60,679 nt of DNA from Bacteroidota bacterium (GTDB lineage: Bacteria; Bacteroidota; Bacteroidia; Chitinophagales; Chitinophagaceae), in contig JAFDXF010000059.1 of the NCBI GenBank assembly GCA_018268055.1, forward strand, positions 1-60,679, written 5' to 3'. Every line of letters starts with the position of its first letter. Within the stretch, counting starts at the first letter, position 1. A program made the translations under genes and the position numbers. The notes under the pieces were generated by a model. It was not told the DNA's origin. It did not search any database and was given only the letters and a program-made list of their open reading frames with translations. Below, one piece after another: positions 53,707 through 60,424 of the stretch.

Positions 53707-54861
53707 TTAACGCTTCACTCTCTCAATCGCTTTACAAATCTTATCCTCACTGCTGCAAAGACTTATACGCACATAATTATTTCCGGCAGACCCAAAGATG
53801 CCGCCAGGAGTGATGAATACTGCTGCCTCTTGAAGTATTTTATCACTCAATGCATAACCATCATTATATTGATTTGAAATACGAGCCCATACAAATAAGC
53901 CAACTTGACTTTTTGAATATTCGCATTTTAAATGATCCAGTAATTCAAATACTTTATCTCTTCTCTTTTTATAAATTTTATTTAATTCATCATGCCAGAT
54001 TTTATCAAGTGATAATGCTTTCGCAGCAGCCAACTGAACCGGCAAAAACATTCCACTATCCATATTACTTTTGAAACGAAGAATTTCTTCTATTCTTTCT
54101 TTTGCTCCACAAATAACACCTACACGCCATCCGGCCATGTTATGACTTTTGCTTAATGAATTTAATTCCAATACAACTTCTTTAGCGCCATCTATTTTTA
54201 AAAGGCTAAATGGATTATCGTTTAAAATAAAAGAATAAGGATTATCATGTACAATTAATATATTATGCTTTCGTGCAAATCGGAGTAGCGCTTCAAACAT
54301 TTCTTTAGAAGGTAATTGACCTGTAGGCATGTTTGGATAATTCACAAACATCAGTTTGACGTTCTTTAAATCTATATTATCCAACATCTCAAAATCGGGA
54401 TAATATAAATTCTGCTCTAATAGTTCATATTCCACACATTTCGCACCTGCTAATTTCACTGCACTTGAATAAGTAGGATACCCGGGGTTAGGAATCAGTA
54501 CTTCATCGCCTTGATTCAAATAGGTCATGCAGATATGCATAATACCTTCCTTGCTTCCTATGAGTGGAAGTATCTCTGAAGCAGGATCTATCTCCACTTG
54601 ATACCACATTTTATACCAAGCTGAAAATGCATTCCGCAACACTGGCGAACCTTTGTATGATTGGTATGCGTGAGTATTGGATTTTAATGCTTCATCATAC
54701 AATGTTTTAACAACTTCAGGATGTGGTGGAAGGTCAGGACTGCCAATACCCAAATTAATTACATTTTTACCTTGTAAATTCAACATTTCTATTTCTCTTA
54801 GCTTTTGAGAAAAATAATATTCGCCAATTCCTTCTAATCTTTTTGCTGTTTTTATTTCCAT
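53707..54861 (-). CDS. PLP-dependent aminotransferase, class I (aromatic/LL-DAP type)
   Basis: 384 residues. NLGIGSPDLPPHPEV, GSKEGIMHICMTYLNQGDEVLIPNPGYPTYSSAV, MFVNYPNMPTGQLPS, VHDNPYSF and the PLP-Lys in ELNSLSKSHNMAGWRVG are all in order, with the final Arg region in NNYVRISLC. It belongs to the DapL/AspC-like fold I group. Since it lies between pheA and tyrA and overlaps the pheA frame by 10 bp, the likely substrates are phenylpyruvate and 4-hydroxyphenylpyruvate (context-based inference). Confidence 0.93.
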   Translation of the reverse strand: MEIKTAKRLEGIGEYYFSQKLREIEMLNLQGKNVINLGIGSPDLPPHPEVVKTLYDEALKSNTHAYQSYKGSPVLRNAFSAWYKMWYQVEIDPASEILPLIGSKEGIMHICMTYLNQGDEVLIPNPGYPTYSSAVKLAGAKCVEYELLEQNLYYPDFEMLDNIDLKNVKLMFVNYPNMPTGQLPSKEMFEALLRFARKHNILIVHDNPYSFILNDNPFSLLKIDGAKEVVLELNSLSKSHNMAGWRVGVICGAKERIEEILRFKSNMDSGMFLPVQLAAAKALSLDKIWHDELNKIYKKRRDKVFELLDHLKCEYSKSQVGLFVWARISNQYNDGYALSDKILQEAAVFITPGGIFGSAGNNYVRISLCSSEDKICKAIERVKR

Positions 54862-55676
54862 AAACCTTTTTTATAAACACCATATACTTTTAATGATTCG
54901 GTAACGGGTTTGATTTGTTCTACTACTTTATAAAATTGTTCTATGCTTGCAAATTCCATGTCTGCATGAAATGAATATTTAAAATCGGAGCCGGGAATCG
55001 GAAAGCTTTGTAGTTTACTCAAATTGATTCCTGCATCCGCAATTTTTGTCAATACTTTAGCCAAACTCCCTTTTGAATGATCTGTATGAAAGGACAGAGA
55101 AGATTTATCTGCATTTTCTACAGCTGCTGCATCTTCTTCACGTCTGAGAAATAAAAATCGTGTATAATTATTACGCAGTGTATGAATATTAGGTGCTATA
55201 ACATCAAGATTATAAAGCTCTGCAGCCAATTTGCTGGCTATAGCAGCAATATGTTTGCTTTTATGATGGGCAATATGACGAGCACTCAATGCGGTATCAT
55301 CAGTCTCTACCAACTTCCATTTATATTTATCTAAAAAACCAAAACACTGTTGCAACGCCATTGTATGCGAGTGAACTTCTCGTATATCTTCCAATTGCAC
55401 TCCTTTATTCACCAATAAATTTTGTCTTATCTGCAAATACAATTCACCCACAACCTTCAAATTACTTTTATGCAATAAATTATAATTGGGCAGAATACTA
55501 CCGGCAATTGAGTTTTCAATGGCCATTACACCTCCATCACTTTCTTTTTTATTAGTAGCGATTTTTATTACTTCTTTAAATGTATCGCAGCAAACTACTT
55601 CTACTTGCTTATCATAAAATAACCGAGCAGCTACCTGATGGAAACTTCCTTCATAACCTTGAATAGATACTTTCAT
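54852..55676 (-). CDS. pheA: Prephenate dehydratase
   Basis: 274 residues. The dehydratase domain (about 1-180) shows VSIQGYEGSFHQVAA, VMAIENSIAGSILPNYNLL and the catalytic TRF in NNYTRFLFLRR. The ACT domain (about 190-270) has the GSLAKVLTKIADAGINLSKLQSFPI segment. The usual ESRP phenylalanine-binding motif is replaced by QSFP, so allosteric control may be altered. It makes phenylpyruvate. It is the first gene of the aromatic operon, and its ATG lies only 11 nt beyond the U tract of an intrinsic terminator, so expression must depend on read-through. Confidence 0.96.
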   Translation of the reverse strand: MKVSIQGYEGSFHQVAARLFYDKQVEVVCCDTFKEVIKIATNKKESDGGVMAIENSIAGSILPNYNLLHKSNLKVVGELYLQIRQNLLVNKGVQLEDIREVHSHTMALQQCFGFLDKYKWKLVETDDTALSARHIAHHKSKHIAAIASKLAAELYNLDVIAPNIHTLRNNYTRFLFLRREEDAAAVENADKSSLSFHTDHSKGSLAKVLTKIADAGINLSKLQSFPIPGSDFKYSFHADMEFASIEQFYKVVEQIKPVTESLKVYGVYKKGLWK

Positions 55677-55687
55677 AAACTATAATT

Positions 55688-55721
55688 AAAAAAAAGAGTC
55701 CCGACCATTTGGCCGGGACTC
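55688..55721 (-). terminator. Attenuator terminator in front of pheA
   Basis: On the minus strand GAGTCCCGGCC, loop AAAT, GGTCGGGACTC pair over 11 bp (one G-U), followed by eight T. It is by far the strongest hairpin in the operon, and it ends 11 nt before the pheA ATG. It lies after a leader ORF, and its 5' arm can pair instead with the leader segment at 55769-55776. It is therefore a conditional terminator and not simply the end of the helicase transcript, which has its stop 163 bp upstream. Confidence 0.88.
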
Positions 55722-55747
55722 ACTATGTTGATGTTTTCAGTTGTTCC

Positions 55748-55834
55748 TTACTTTTTCAACAAAAGCATTCCCGGCCTCTTTCCAAAAAAGAAGTAATAAA
55801 AATAAAAACCCCAGAATGATTTTGTTATTGTCAT
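55748..55834 (-). CDS. Phe/Tyr-rich leader peptide of the aromatic operon
   Basis: A 28-codon ORF too short for normal gene finding. From residue 7 it reads FWGFYFYYFFF, ten aromatic residues in eleven (six Phe, three Tyr, one Trp), then GKRPGMLLLKK and a TAA. This is the signature of a transcription-attenuation leader peptide such as E. coli pheL or of tyrosine/phenylalanine-controlled leaders. Codons 7-8 (TTC TGG, 55811-55816) can pair with part of codons 21-22 (CCGGGA). Codons 20-22 (GGCCGGGA, 55769-55776) are fully complementary to TCCCGGCC in the terminator (55711-55718). The ATG lies 5 nt after a consensus -7 box, so the transcript may be leaderless. Confidence 0.85.
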   Translation of the reverse strand: MTITKSFWGFYFYYFFFGKRPGMLLLKK

Positions 55835-55838
55835 AGAA

Positions 55839-55870
55839 CAAATGTAATAGCTCAATGCCGTACTTCCAAC
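55839..55870 (-). promoter_or_regulatory. Promoter of the aromatic operon
   Basis: On the minus strand GTTG (55867-55870; TTG is the core), exactly 20 bp, TACATTTG (55839-55846). The -7 box is a perfect TAnnTTTG. It lies in the spacer after the helicase stop and points at the leader peptide ATG, with transcription starting at or within a few bases of that ATG. Confidence 0.7.
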
Positions 55871-55883
55871 AATTTATAAAAAT

Positions 55884-57545
55884 TTATTTTCTACTTACCG
55901 AATCGGCGGGGTTCATTCTGATCTTTCTACCCCGATAATTTTTACCATCAATTGCCTTGATCATTTTCTTGGCAACTGCATTATCTACTTCTACCCAGCT
56001 ATTCATCTCTTTCATATCAATTCGGCCCAATACATCTTTTCTCAAATCACTCATATCTAATATGAACTGCAAAAAGCTTGCTTTATAAAATCCATCCTTG
56101 GTTCCAAGGTTTACGAATAGGCGTTGGTAGTTACCATCTCCATTGAATTTTGCTCCAGCAGCACTTCGCCCCATTGGTTTTTCTTGAAACTCTTTTTTAC
56201 GATCGCCTCTGCGCTCTTCTCGTATATTCAGATCTGCTGCGTTTTCATAATATCTTAAAAATCGGTCAAACTCTAAAGCTGCCACTTTTTGTAATATTTC
56301 TTCTTTTTCTAAATGGGCAAACTTTTCCTTTAGCGTTGGTAAATATGTTTCATATTCGCCATGGCTGATATCCGACTGAAGTAATTTGTCTATAAAATGG
56401 AAAAACTGCTTTCGGCAAACATCTCTTCCGCCCGGTATATCCATTTTATGAAACTTGGTTTTTACCATGTTTTCTATTTGTCTTAACCGATATACTTCTC
56501 TTGGAGTAACGATGGATACAGAAATACCGCTATTACCTGCCCTTCCGGTTCTACCACTGCGGTGTGTATATACCTCAGTATCATCCGGTAGTTCATAATT
56601 GATTACATGGGTTATGCCCTGCACATCAATTCCTCTTGCTGCTACGTCTGTTGCAATTAAAAGTTGTAAACTTTTTTCTCTGAAGCGTGCCATTACTTTA
56701 TCTCTCTGCGCTTGTGTAAGATCGCCGTGCAAAGCTTCAATTTCATATCCTTCACGGATTAGTGCCTCAGTAATTTGTTGTGCGTCTGCCTTAGTACGTG
56801 TAAAAACAATTCCATAAATACCCGGATTGAAATCTATTATCCTTTTAAGTGTTTCATATCGGTTTATATGTTGTGTCAAATAGTATTGGTGGTCGATATT
56901 ACTATTACCGGCATTTACTTTTCCAATAGTAACTTCAAAAGGCTGTTCCATATAGCGTTTACTCACCTGTCTTATTTCGGAAGGCATTGTAGCGCTAAAC
57001 AACCAAGTGCTCTCTCTATTCGGCGTATTTTTTAAAATGAATTCTATATCGTCTTTGAAGCCCATATTCAGCATTTCATCGGCTTCGTCCAAAATGATAT
57101 AATGAATTTTATCTAATTGAACTGCTTTTCGTTCAATCAAATCTATCAAGCGTCCGGGTGTAGCAACAATTACATGCGTACCTTTTTTCAGGCTTTTTAT
57201 TTGATCGCCAATAGAGGCGCCGCCATAAACAGCTGTAACAGATAATTTATCAGCTTTGCTCTTGAATTTATCAAGGTCGCTGGTTATTTGCAAGCACAAT
57301 TCACGTGTAGGACATACAATCAATGCTTGAGGATGTCTTTCTTGCTTATTAATTAATTGTAGCAATGGCAATCCAAAGGCAGCCGTTTTCCCTGTACCGG
57401 TTTGAGCAAGGCCGACAAAATCCTTTGTTCCTTGCAATAAAACGGGGATAGCTTTTTCCTGAATTGGCGTTGGTTGAACAAAACCAAGTGATTGAATGGA
57501 TTGAAGCAATCCTGCTTCTATACCAAGCGATTCAAATGTAACCAC
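55884..57545 (-). CDS. DEAD-box RNA helicase with DbpA-type RNA-binding domain
   Basis: 553 residues. The two RecA domains hold AQTGTGKTAAF (I), PTRELCLQ (Ia), TPGRLIDL (Ib), LDEADEM (II), SAT (III), DVAARGIDV (V) and HRSGRTGRAG (VI). From about residue 475 a DbpA RNA-binding domain follows (RLFVNLGTKDGFYKASFLQFILDM, then NSWVEVDNAVAKKMIKAIDG), the type that guides DbpA/CshA-like helicases to 23S rRNA. A basic linker near residue 450 (RREERRGDRKKE-like) joins the parts. It probably acts in ribosome assembly or RNA decay. Its own -7 box is at 57577-57584. Confidence 0.95.
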   Translation of the reverse strand: MVTFESLGIEAGLLQSIQSLGFVQPTPIQEKAIPVLLQGTKDFVGLAQTGTGKTAAFGLPLLQLINKQERHPQALIVCPTRELCLQITSDLDKFKSKADKLSVTAVYGGASIGDQIKSLKKGTHVIVATPGRLIDLIERKAVQLDKIHYIILDEADEMLNMGFKDDIEFILKNTPNRESTWLFSATMPSEIRQVSKRYMEQPFEVTIGKVNAGNSNIDHQYYLTQHINRYETLKRIIDFNPGIYGIVFTRTKADAQQITEALIREGYEIEALHGDLTQAQRDKVMARFREKSLQLLIATDVAARGIDVQGITHVINYELPDDTEVYTHRSGRTGRAGNSGISVSIVTPREVYRLRQIENMVKTKFHKMDIPGGRDVCRKQFFHFIDKLLQSDISHGEYETYLPTLKEKFAHLEKEEILQKVAALEFDRFLRYYENAADLNIREERRGDRKKEFQEKPMGRSAAGAKFNGDGNYQRLFVNLGTKDGFYKASFLQFILDMSDLRKDVLGRIDMKEMNSWVEVDNAVAKKMIKAIDGKNYRGRKIRMNPADSVSRK

Positions 57546-57576
57546 TGTAATTGTTGATTTAATTTATGTAAGGCGG

Positions 57577-57584
57577 CAAAGGTA
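57577..57584 (-). promoter_or_regulatory. -7 box of the helicase gene
   Basis: On the minus strand TACCTTTG followed by CCGCC, identical in style to the fusA and rpsJ -7 boxes. The expected start is about 26 nt before the ATG. No TTG at -33 was found. Confidence 0.5.
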
Positions 57585-57623
57585 ATCTTAAATATCAGGC
57601 TTGGATGAAGTATTTCTTAAACT

Positions 57624-57661
57624 GTATAAAAAAAGAAAACCTCCCACCTTGCGGCGGAAGG
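57624..57661 (-). terminator. Intrinsic terminator of the small lipoprotein gene
   Basis: On the minus strand CCTTCC, a 10-nt loop, GGGAGG (6 bp with one G-U), then TTTTCTTTTTTT. It lies about 65 bp after the lipoprotein stop and just before the helicase promoter. Confidence 0.65.
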
Positions 57662-57727
57662 CTTCTAACGATTGCTTGCCATCTGAAATTCTTATAATAA
57701 TTCTCAGCGACAAAGTCGCTTAAAAGA

Positions 57728-57934
57728 TTACTTCCCTCCTGCTTTCTTAGCTGTATCCTGAGTTGGAGCAGCAGCTGGCGTAGCTGAATCTACTTTCTTA
57801 GCTGTATCTTGAGTTGGAGCTGGAGCTGGAGTTACAACTTTAGCTGTATCAGCAGCAGGTTTGTCAGTTTTAGCAGCATCACCACAAGAAGCGAAAGCAG
57901 CAGCGATAAACGCGATTGCAAAGAATTTTTTCAT
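57728..57934 (-). CDS. Small Ala/Thr/Pro-rich lipoprotein, 68 aa
   Basis: MKKFFAIAFIAAAFASC is a lipoprotein signal with Cys17 as the likely lipidated residue, leaving a mature part of about 50 residues. That part is low in complexity and disordered-looking (Ala, Thr, Pro, Asp, Lys) and contains APTQDTAKK twice, the copies about 20 residues apart. I do not recognise a family. Many Bacteroidota carry such short disordered lipoproteins in the envelope, often at high expression; function is unknown. A promoter and a terminator of its own frame the gene. Confidence 0.8.
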   Translation of the reverse strand: MKKFFAIAFIAAAFASCGDAAKTDKPAADTAKVVTPAPAPTQDTAKKVDSATPAAAPTQDTAKKAGGK

Positions 57935-57956
57935 TTGTTGAGTTTTTTTTGTTTTA

Positions 57957-57989
57957 GAAATATATTTCAGTGATTAATACGCCAACAAA
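57957..57989 (-). promoter_or_regulatory. Promoter of the small lipoprotein gene
   Basis: On the minus strand TTTG (57986-57989), 21 bp, TATATTTC (57957-57964, one mismatch from TAnnTTTG). Expected start about 17 nt before the ATG. Confidence 0.5.
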
Positions 57990-57994
57990 AAAAA

Positions 57995-58074
57995 AGTAAC
58001 CCGTATTTTTATTTTTTTTTTGAAAAAAGCAAAAAATGCAATTATTGTATTAATTATTAGCCTTTTGGGTTACT
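57995..58074. promoter_or_regulatory. Paired inverted octamers between divergent genes
   Basis: AGTAACCC (57995-58002) and GGGTTACT (58067-58074) are perfect inverted copies 64 bp apart. They frame the AT-rich divergent spacer between the lipoprotein and sigma factor genes. They could be two sites for one regulator, for instance the sigma factor's own control, or could form a long-range stem. Inference only. Confidence 0.3.
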
Positions 58075-58105
58075 ATTTTATAAAAAAAGTATTAATAGCA
58101 GGCAC

Positions 58106-58681
58106 GTGAAACCTGAAAACAGCGAAAAAGAGATATTAGAAGGACTGGCCGTAAACGACAGAAAATCTGTTGAAAGGATTTATAAGGACAACTTTAATAT
58201 GGTTCAGTCCCTGATAATCAACAACAATGGCTCTGCCGATGATGCCAAAGATGTGTTTCAGGAAGCAATGATAGTTCTTTATGAGAAGGCAAGGTCGGGC
58301 AATTTTGAGCTCAATTGTCAAATAAAAACTTTTGTTTATTCTGTTTGTCGGCGTTTGTGGTTAAAAAGACTACAACAACAAAACAGATATTCATCCCCCG
58401 GCGATAGCATGGCAGAAGTGGTACAAGTGGATGATGATCTGGAAACACATGAGCAACGAAATGCCGAATTTGACATGATGGAAAACGCCATCAATCATTT
58501 GGGCGAGCCTTGCAAAAGTTTGTTAGAAGCATTTTATCTGCAAAAACAAAACATGCAAATGATTGCTGCTCAATTTGGTTATACCAATACCGATAATGCC
58601 AAAAACCAGAAGTATAAATGCCTGATGAGGTTGAAAAAAATATTTTTTAGTCAATATAAAAACGGGAAAAGTGATGGATGA
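58106..58681 (+). CDS. Sigma-70 family (ECF-like) RNA polymerase sigma factor
   Basis: 191 residues from a GTG start (58106); no ATG lies in a better place. Region 2 is VERIYKDNFNMVQSLIINNNGSADDAKDVFQEAMIVLYEKA, the core-binding and -10-binding part with the usual DVFQE helix. Region 4 is NHLGEPCKSLLEAFYLQKQNMQMIAAQFGYTNTDNAKNQKYKCLMRLKK, a helix-turn-helix. It overlaps the start of the next gene by 11 bp, the classic arrangement of a sigma factor with its regulator. It would control an envelope or stress regulon; no target was identified in the window. Confidence 0.88.
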   Translation: MKPENSEKEILEGLAVNDRKSVERIYKDNFNMVQSLIINNNGSADDAKDVFQEAMIVLYEKARSGNFELNCQIKTFVYSVCRRLWLKRLQQQNRYSSPGDSMAEVVQVDDDLETHEQRNAEFDMMENAINHLGEPCKSLLEAFYLQKQNMQMIAAQFGYTNTDNAKNQKYKCLMRLKKIFFSQYKNGKSDG

Positions 58682-59804
58682 TATTAAATTGTTAGATACC
58701 GTTGAACGATATATTCGTGGCGAAATGAAGCCTGATGAACGTCTTCAATTTGAACAACTTCGCAAAAGCAATTCCGAAGTAGATCAATTGGTAGTAGAAC
58801 ATACTTTATTTCTACAACAAATAAATCATTTTGGCGAACGTAAGACTTTCCGTTCTTCACTGAATGATATTCATACCGATCTTACCGAACAAGGCAAGAT
58901 TGATTCTATGAAATTAAAAGGCAAAGCAAAAATTGTTTACCTCTGGAAAAGATATAAACGTGTTACTGCTATTGCAGCTTCTATTGCAGGTATCACCGCA
59001 TTGGCTATTTCTGCACTTGTAGTAGCTGTTGCGCCTAAAAATGATGGCTCTAATGTAAAAGACCTTGTGCATAAAGTGCAAGACGAAGTACGAGGAATTA
59101 AAAATGACCAAGAAGCATTAAAAAAAGATCAAAAACAGATTATTGATAAAATAAATAATGATAGCAAATCTGTAATTAACACGCCTATTAGATATAATGG
59201 TACCGGATTTTTAATTGATGGAAAAGGATATCTGATTACCAATGCTCACGTGGTAAAAAATTCTAAAAATATTTACATTCAGAATAATAAAGGCGACCAA
59301 TACAAGGTAAAAGTAGTGCAATTAGACATCTCACGAGATATTGCCATTTTAAAAATTACAGATAAAAACTACAAGCCCACAAATGGCCTTCCTTATGGCA
59401 TCAAGAAAAGTGGAATTGGATTAGCCGAACCTATTTACACACTTGGCTTCCCAAGAAATGATGAAATAGTTTATGGTGAAGGATATCTCAGTGCCAAAAC
59501 AGGTTACAACGGAGATACTTTAAGTTGCCAGATTGCTGTTGCTGCAAATCCGGGTAATAGTGGTGGTCCGGTATTAGATCAAAATGGTGAAATCATTGGT
59601 ATCCTTAGTAATAAAGAAATAAATCAGGAAGGAGCCGTATTTGCTATTCAATCCAAATACATATATAATGCCATTGAAGAACTAAAGAAAGATACTTCAT
59701 ACCGCTCGGTAAAAGTAATATCAAACTCTTCTTTAAAAGGAATGAATAAACAACAACAAGTAAAGAAAATTCAGGATTATATTTTTATGGTAAAAGGTGA
59801 CTAA
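58671..59804 (+). CDS. Membrane-anchored trypsin-like protease with anti-sigma-like N-terminus
   Basis: 377 residues. The cytoplasmic N-terminus (1-100; LLDTVERYIRGEMKPDERLQFEQL) resembles the sigma-binding part of Bacteroidota anti-sigma proteins. One membrane helix follows (about 103-125, VTAIAASIAGITALAISALVVA). Next is a coiled-coil stretch (VHKVQDEVRGIKNDQEALKK). From about residue 175 a periplasmic trypsin-like (S1C/HtrA-type) domain carries His193 (TNAHVV), Asp223 (SRDIAIL) and Ser297 (GNSGGP). No PDZ domain is present. The gene overlaps the sigma factor gene by 11 bp. The layout suggests a one-protein envelope sensor: a protease outside and a sigma-binding part inside. Confidence 0.87.
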   Translation: MMDDIKLLDTVERYIRGEMKPDERLQFEQLRKSNSEVDQLVVEHTLFLQQINHFGERKTFRSSLNDIHTDLTEQGKIDSMKLKGKAKIVYLWKRYKRVTAIAASIAGITALAISALVVAVAPKNDGSNVKDLVHKVQDEVRGIKNDQEALKKDQKQIIDKINNDSKSVINTPIRYNGTGFLIDGKGYLITNAHVVKNSKNIYIQNNKGDQYKVKVVQLDISRDIAILKITDKNYKPTNGLPYGIKKSGIGLAEPIYTLGFPRNDEIVYGEGYLSAKTGYNGDTLSCQIAVAANPGNSGGPVLDQNGEIIGILSNKEINQEGAVFAIQSKYIYNAIEELKKDTSYRSVKVISNSSLKGMNKQQQVKKIQDYIFMVKGD

Positions 59805-59806
59805 GA

Positions 59807-60352
59807 CTATTTAAGCTCCAGCCACTTCGGTTTTTTCTTCAATACCTTTTTATAGATTGGGCAAGACTCTTTGTGGCTACCCGGCAAATATCCGGTACTC
59901 ATCAAAAATTCGTTTACGATCTCACCGCCGGTAAAATGGAAGGTTTTTTTAAATAATTTAATCCACTCCGCTTTTGTTATTGAATGATTTTTATCGAGCC
60001 ATTTCTTAAATGACCCAAACTCATTTTGTATCGCTACTATTCTTTGAGCATTATAAATCGTTGCTTCAATCTTCAAACGATTTCGAATGATGCCTGCATT
60101 TTGCATCAGATCATATTTCTTTTTGTCTGTATAATGGGCTATACTTTGAATATCAAAATCATCAAAGGCTTTAAAAAAATTTTCTTTCTTTTTCAAAATT
60201 ATATCCCAGCTCAGACCGGCTTGATTTATTTCCAATACCAATCTTGCAAACAATAAGTGATCATCATCAATAGGGAAGCCATACTCTGTATCGTGGTACT
60301 GACGATGTACATTTTCAATTTCTAAATTTTGAACAAACTCGCAGTAGCTCAT
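59807..60352 (-). CDS. tag: DNA-3-methyladenine glycosylase I
   Basis: 181 residues. The N-terminus MSYCEF with Cys4 and YHDTEYGFPIDDDHLLFARLVLEINQAGLSWDIILKKKENF is the Tag signature, including the zinc ligand His and the conserved aromatic pocket. The C-terminal SHKESCP supplies the last His and Cys of the zinc snap. It removes 3-methyladenine from alkylated DNA. Its stop lies 2 bp from the stop of the convergent protease gene. Confidence 0.93.
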   Translation of the reverse strand: MSYCEFVQNLEIENVHRQYHDTEYGFPIDDDHLLFARLVLEINQAGLSWDIILKKKENFFKAFDDFDIQSIAHYTDKKKYDLMQNAGIIRNRLKIEATIYNAQRIVAIQNEFGSFKKWLDKNHSITKAEWIKLFKKTFHFTGGEIVNEFLMSTGYLPGSHKESCPIYKKVLKKKPKWLELK

Positions 60353-60379
60353 AGTCGCATAAATTTAATACTAAAAAAT

Positions 60380-60411
60380 TTTGCGAAACAAAAAATACAC
60401 CCTTATCTTTG
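60380..60411 (+). promoter_or_regulatory. Consensus promoter facing the tandem repeat
   Basis: TTTG (60380-60383), exactly 20 bp, TATCTTTG (60404-60411), followed by CCGTCCGC. This is a full consensus in the form I associate with stable RNA and translation genes in this phylum. It directs transcription into the repeat array beginning at 60425. Confidence 0.75.
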
Positions 60412-60424
60412 CCGTCCGCAAAAA

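Noticed and set aside
55696..55721. Plain terminator of the helicase gene
   Set aside because: It lies 163 bp beyond the helicase stop, after a promoter and a leader ORF, and its 5' arm is complementary to that ORF; an attenuator explains all parts better.
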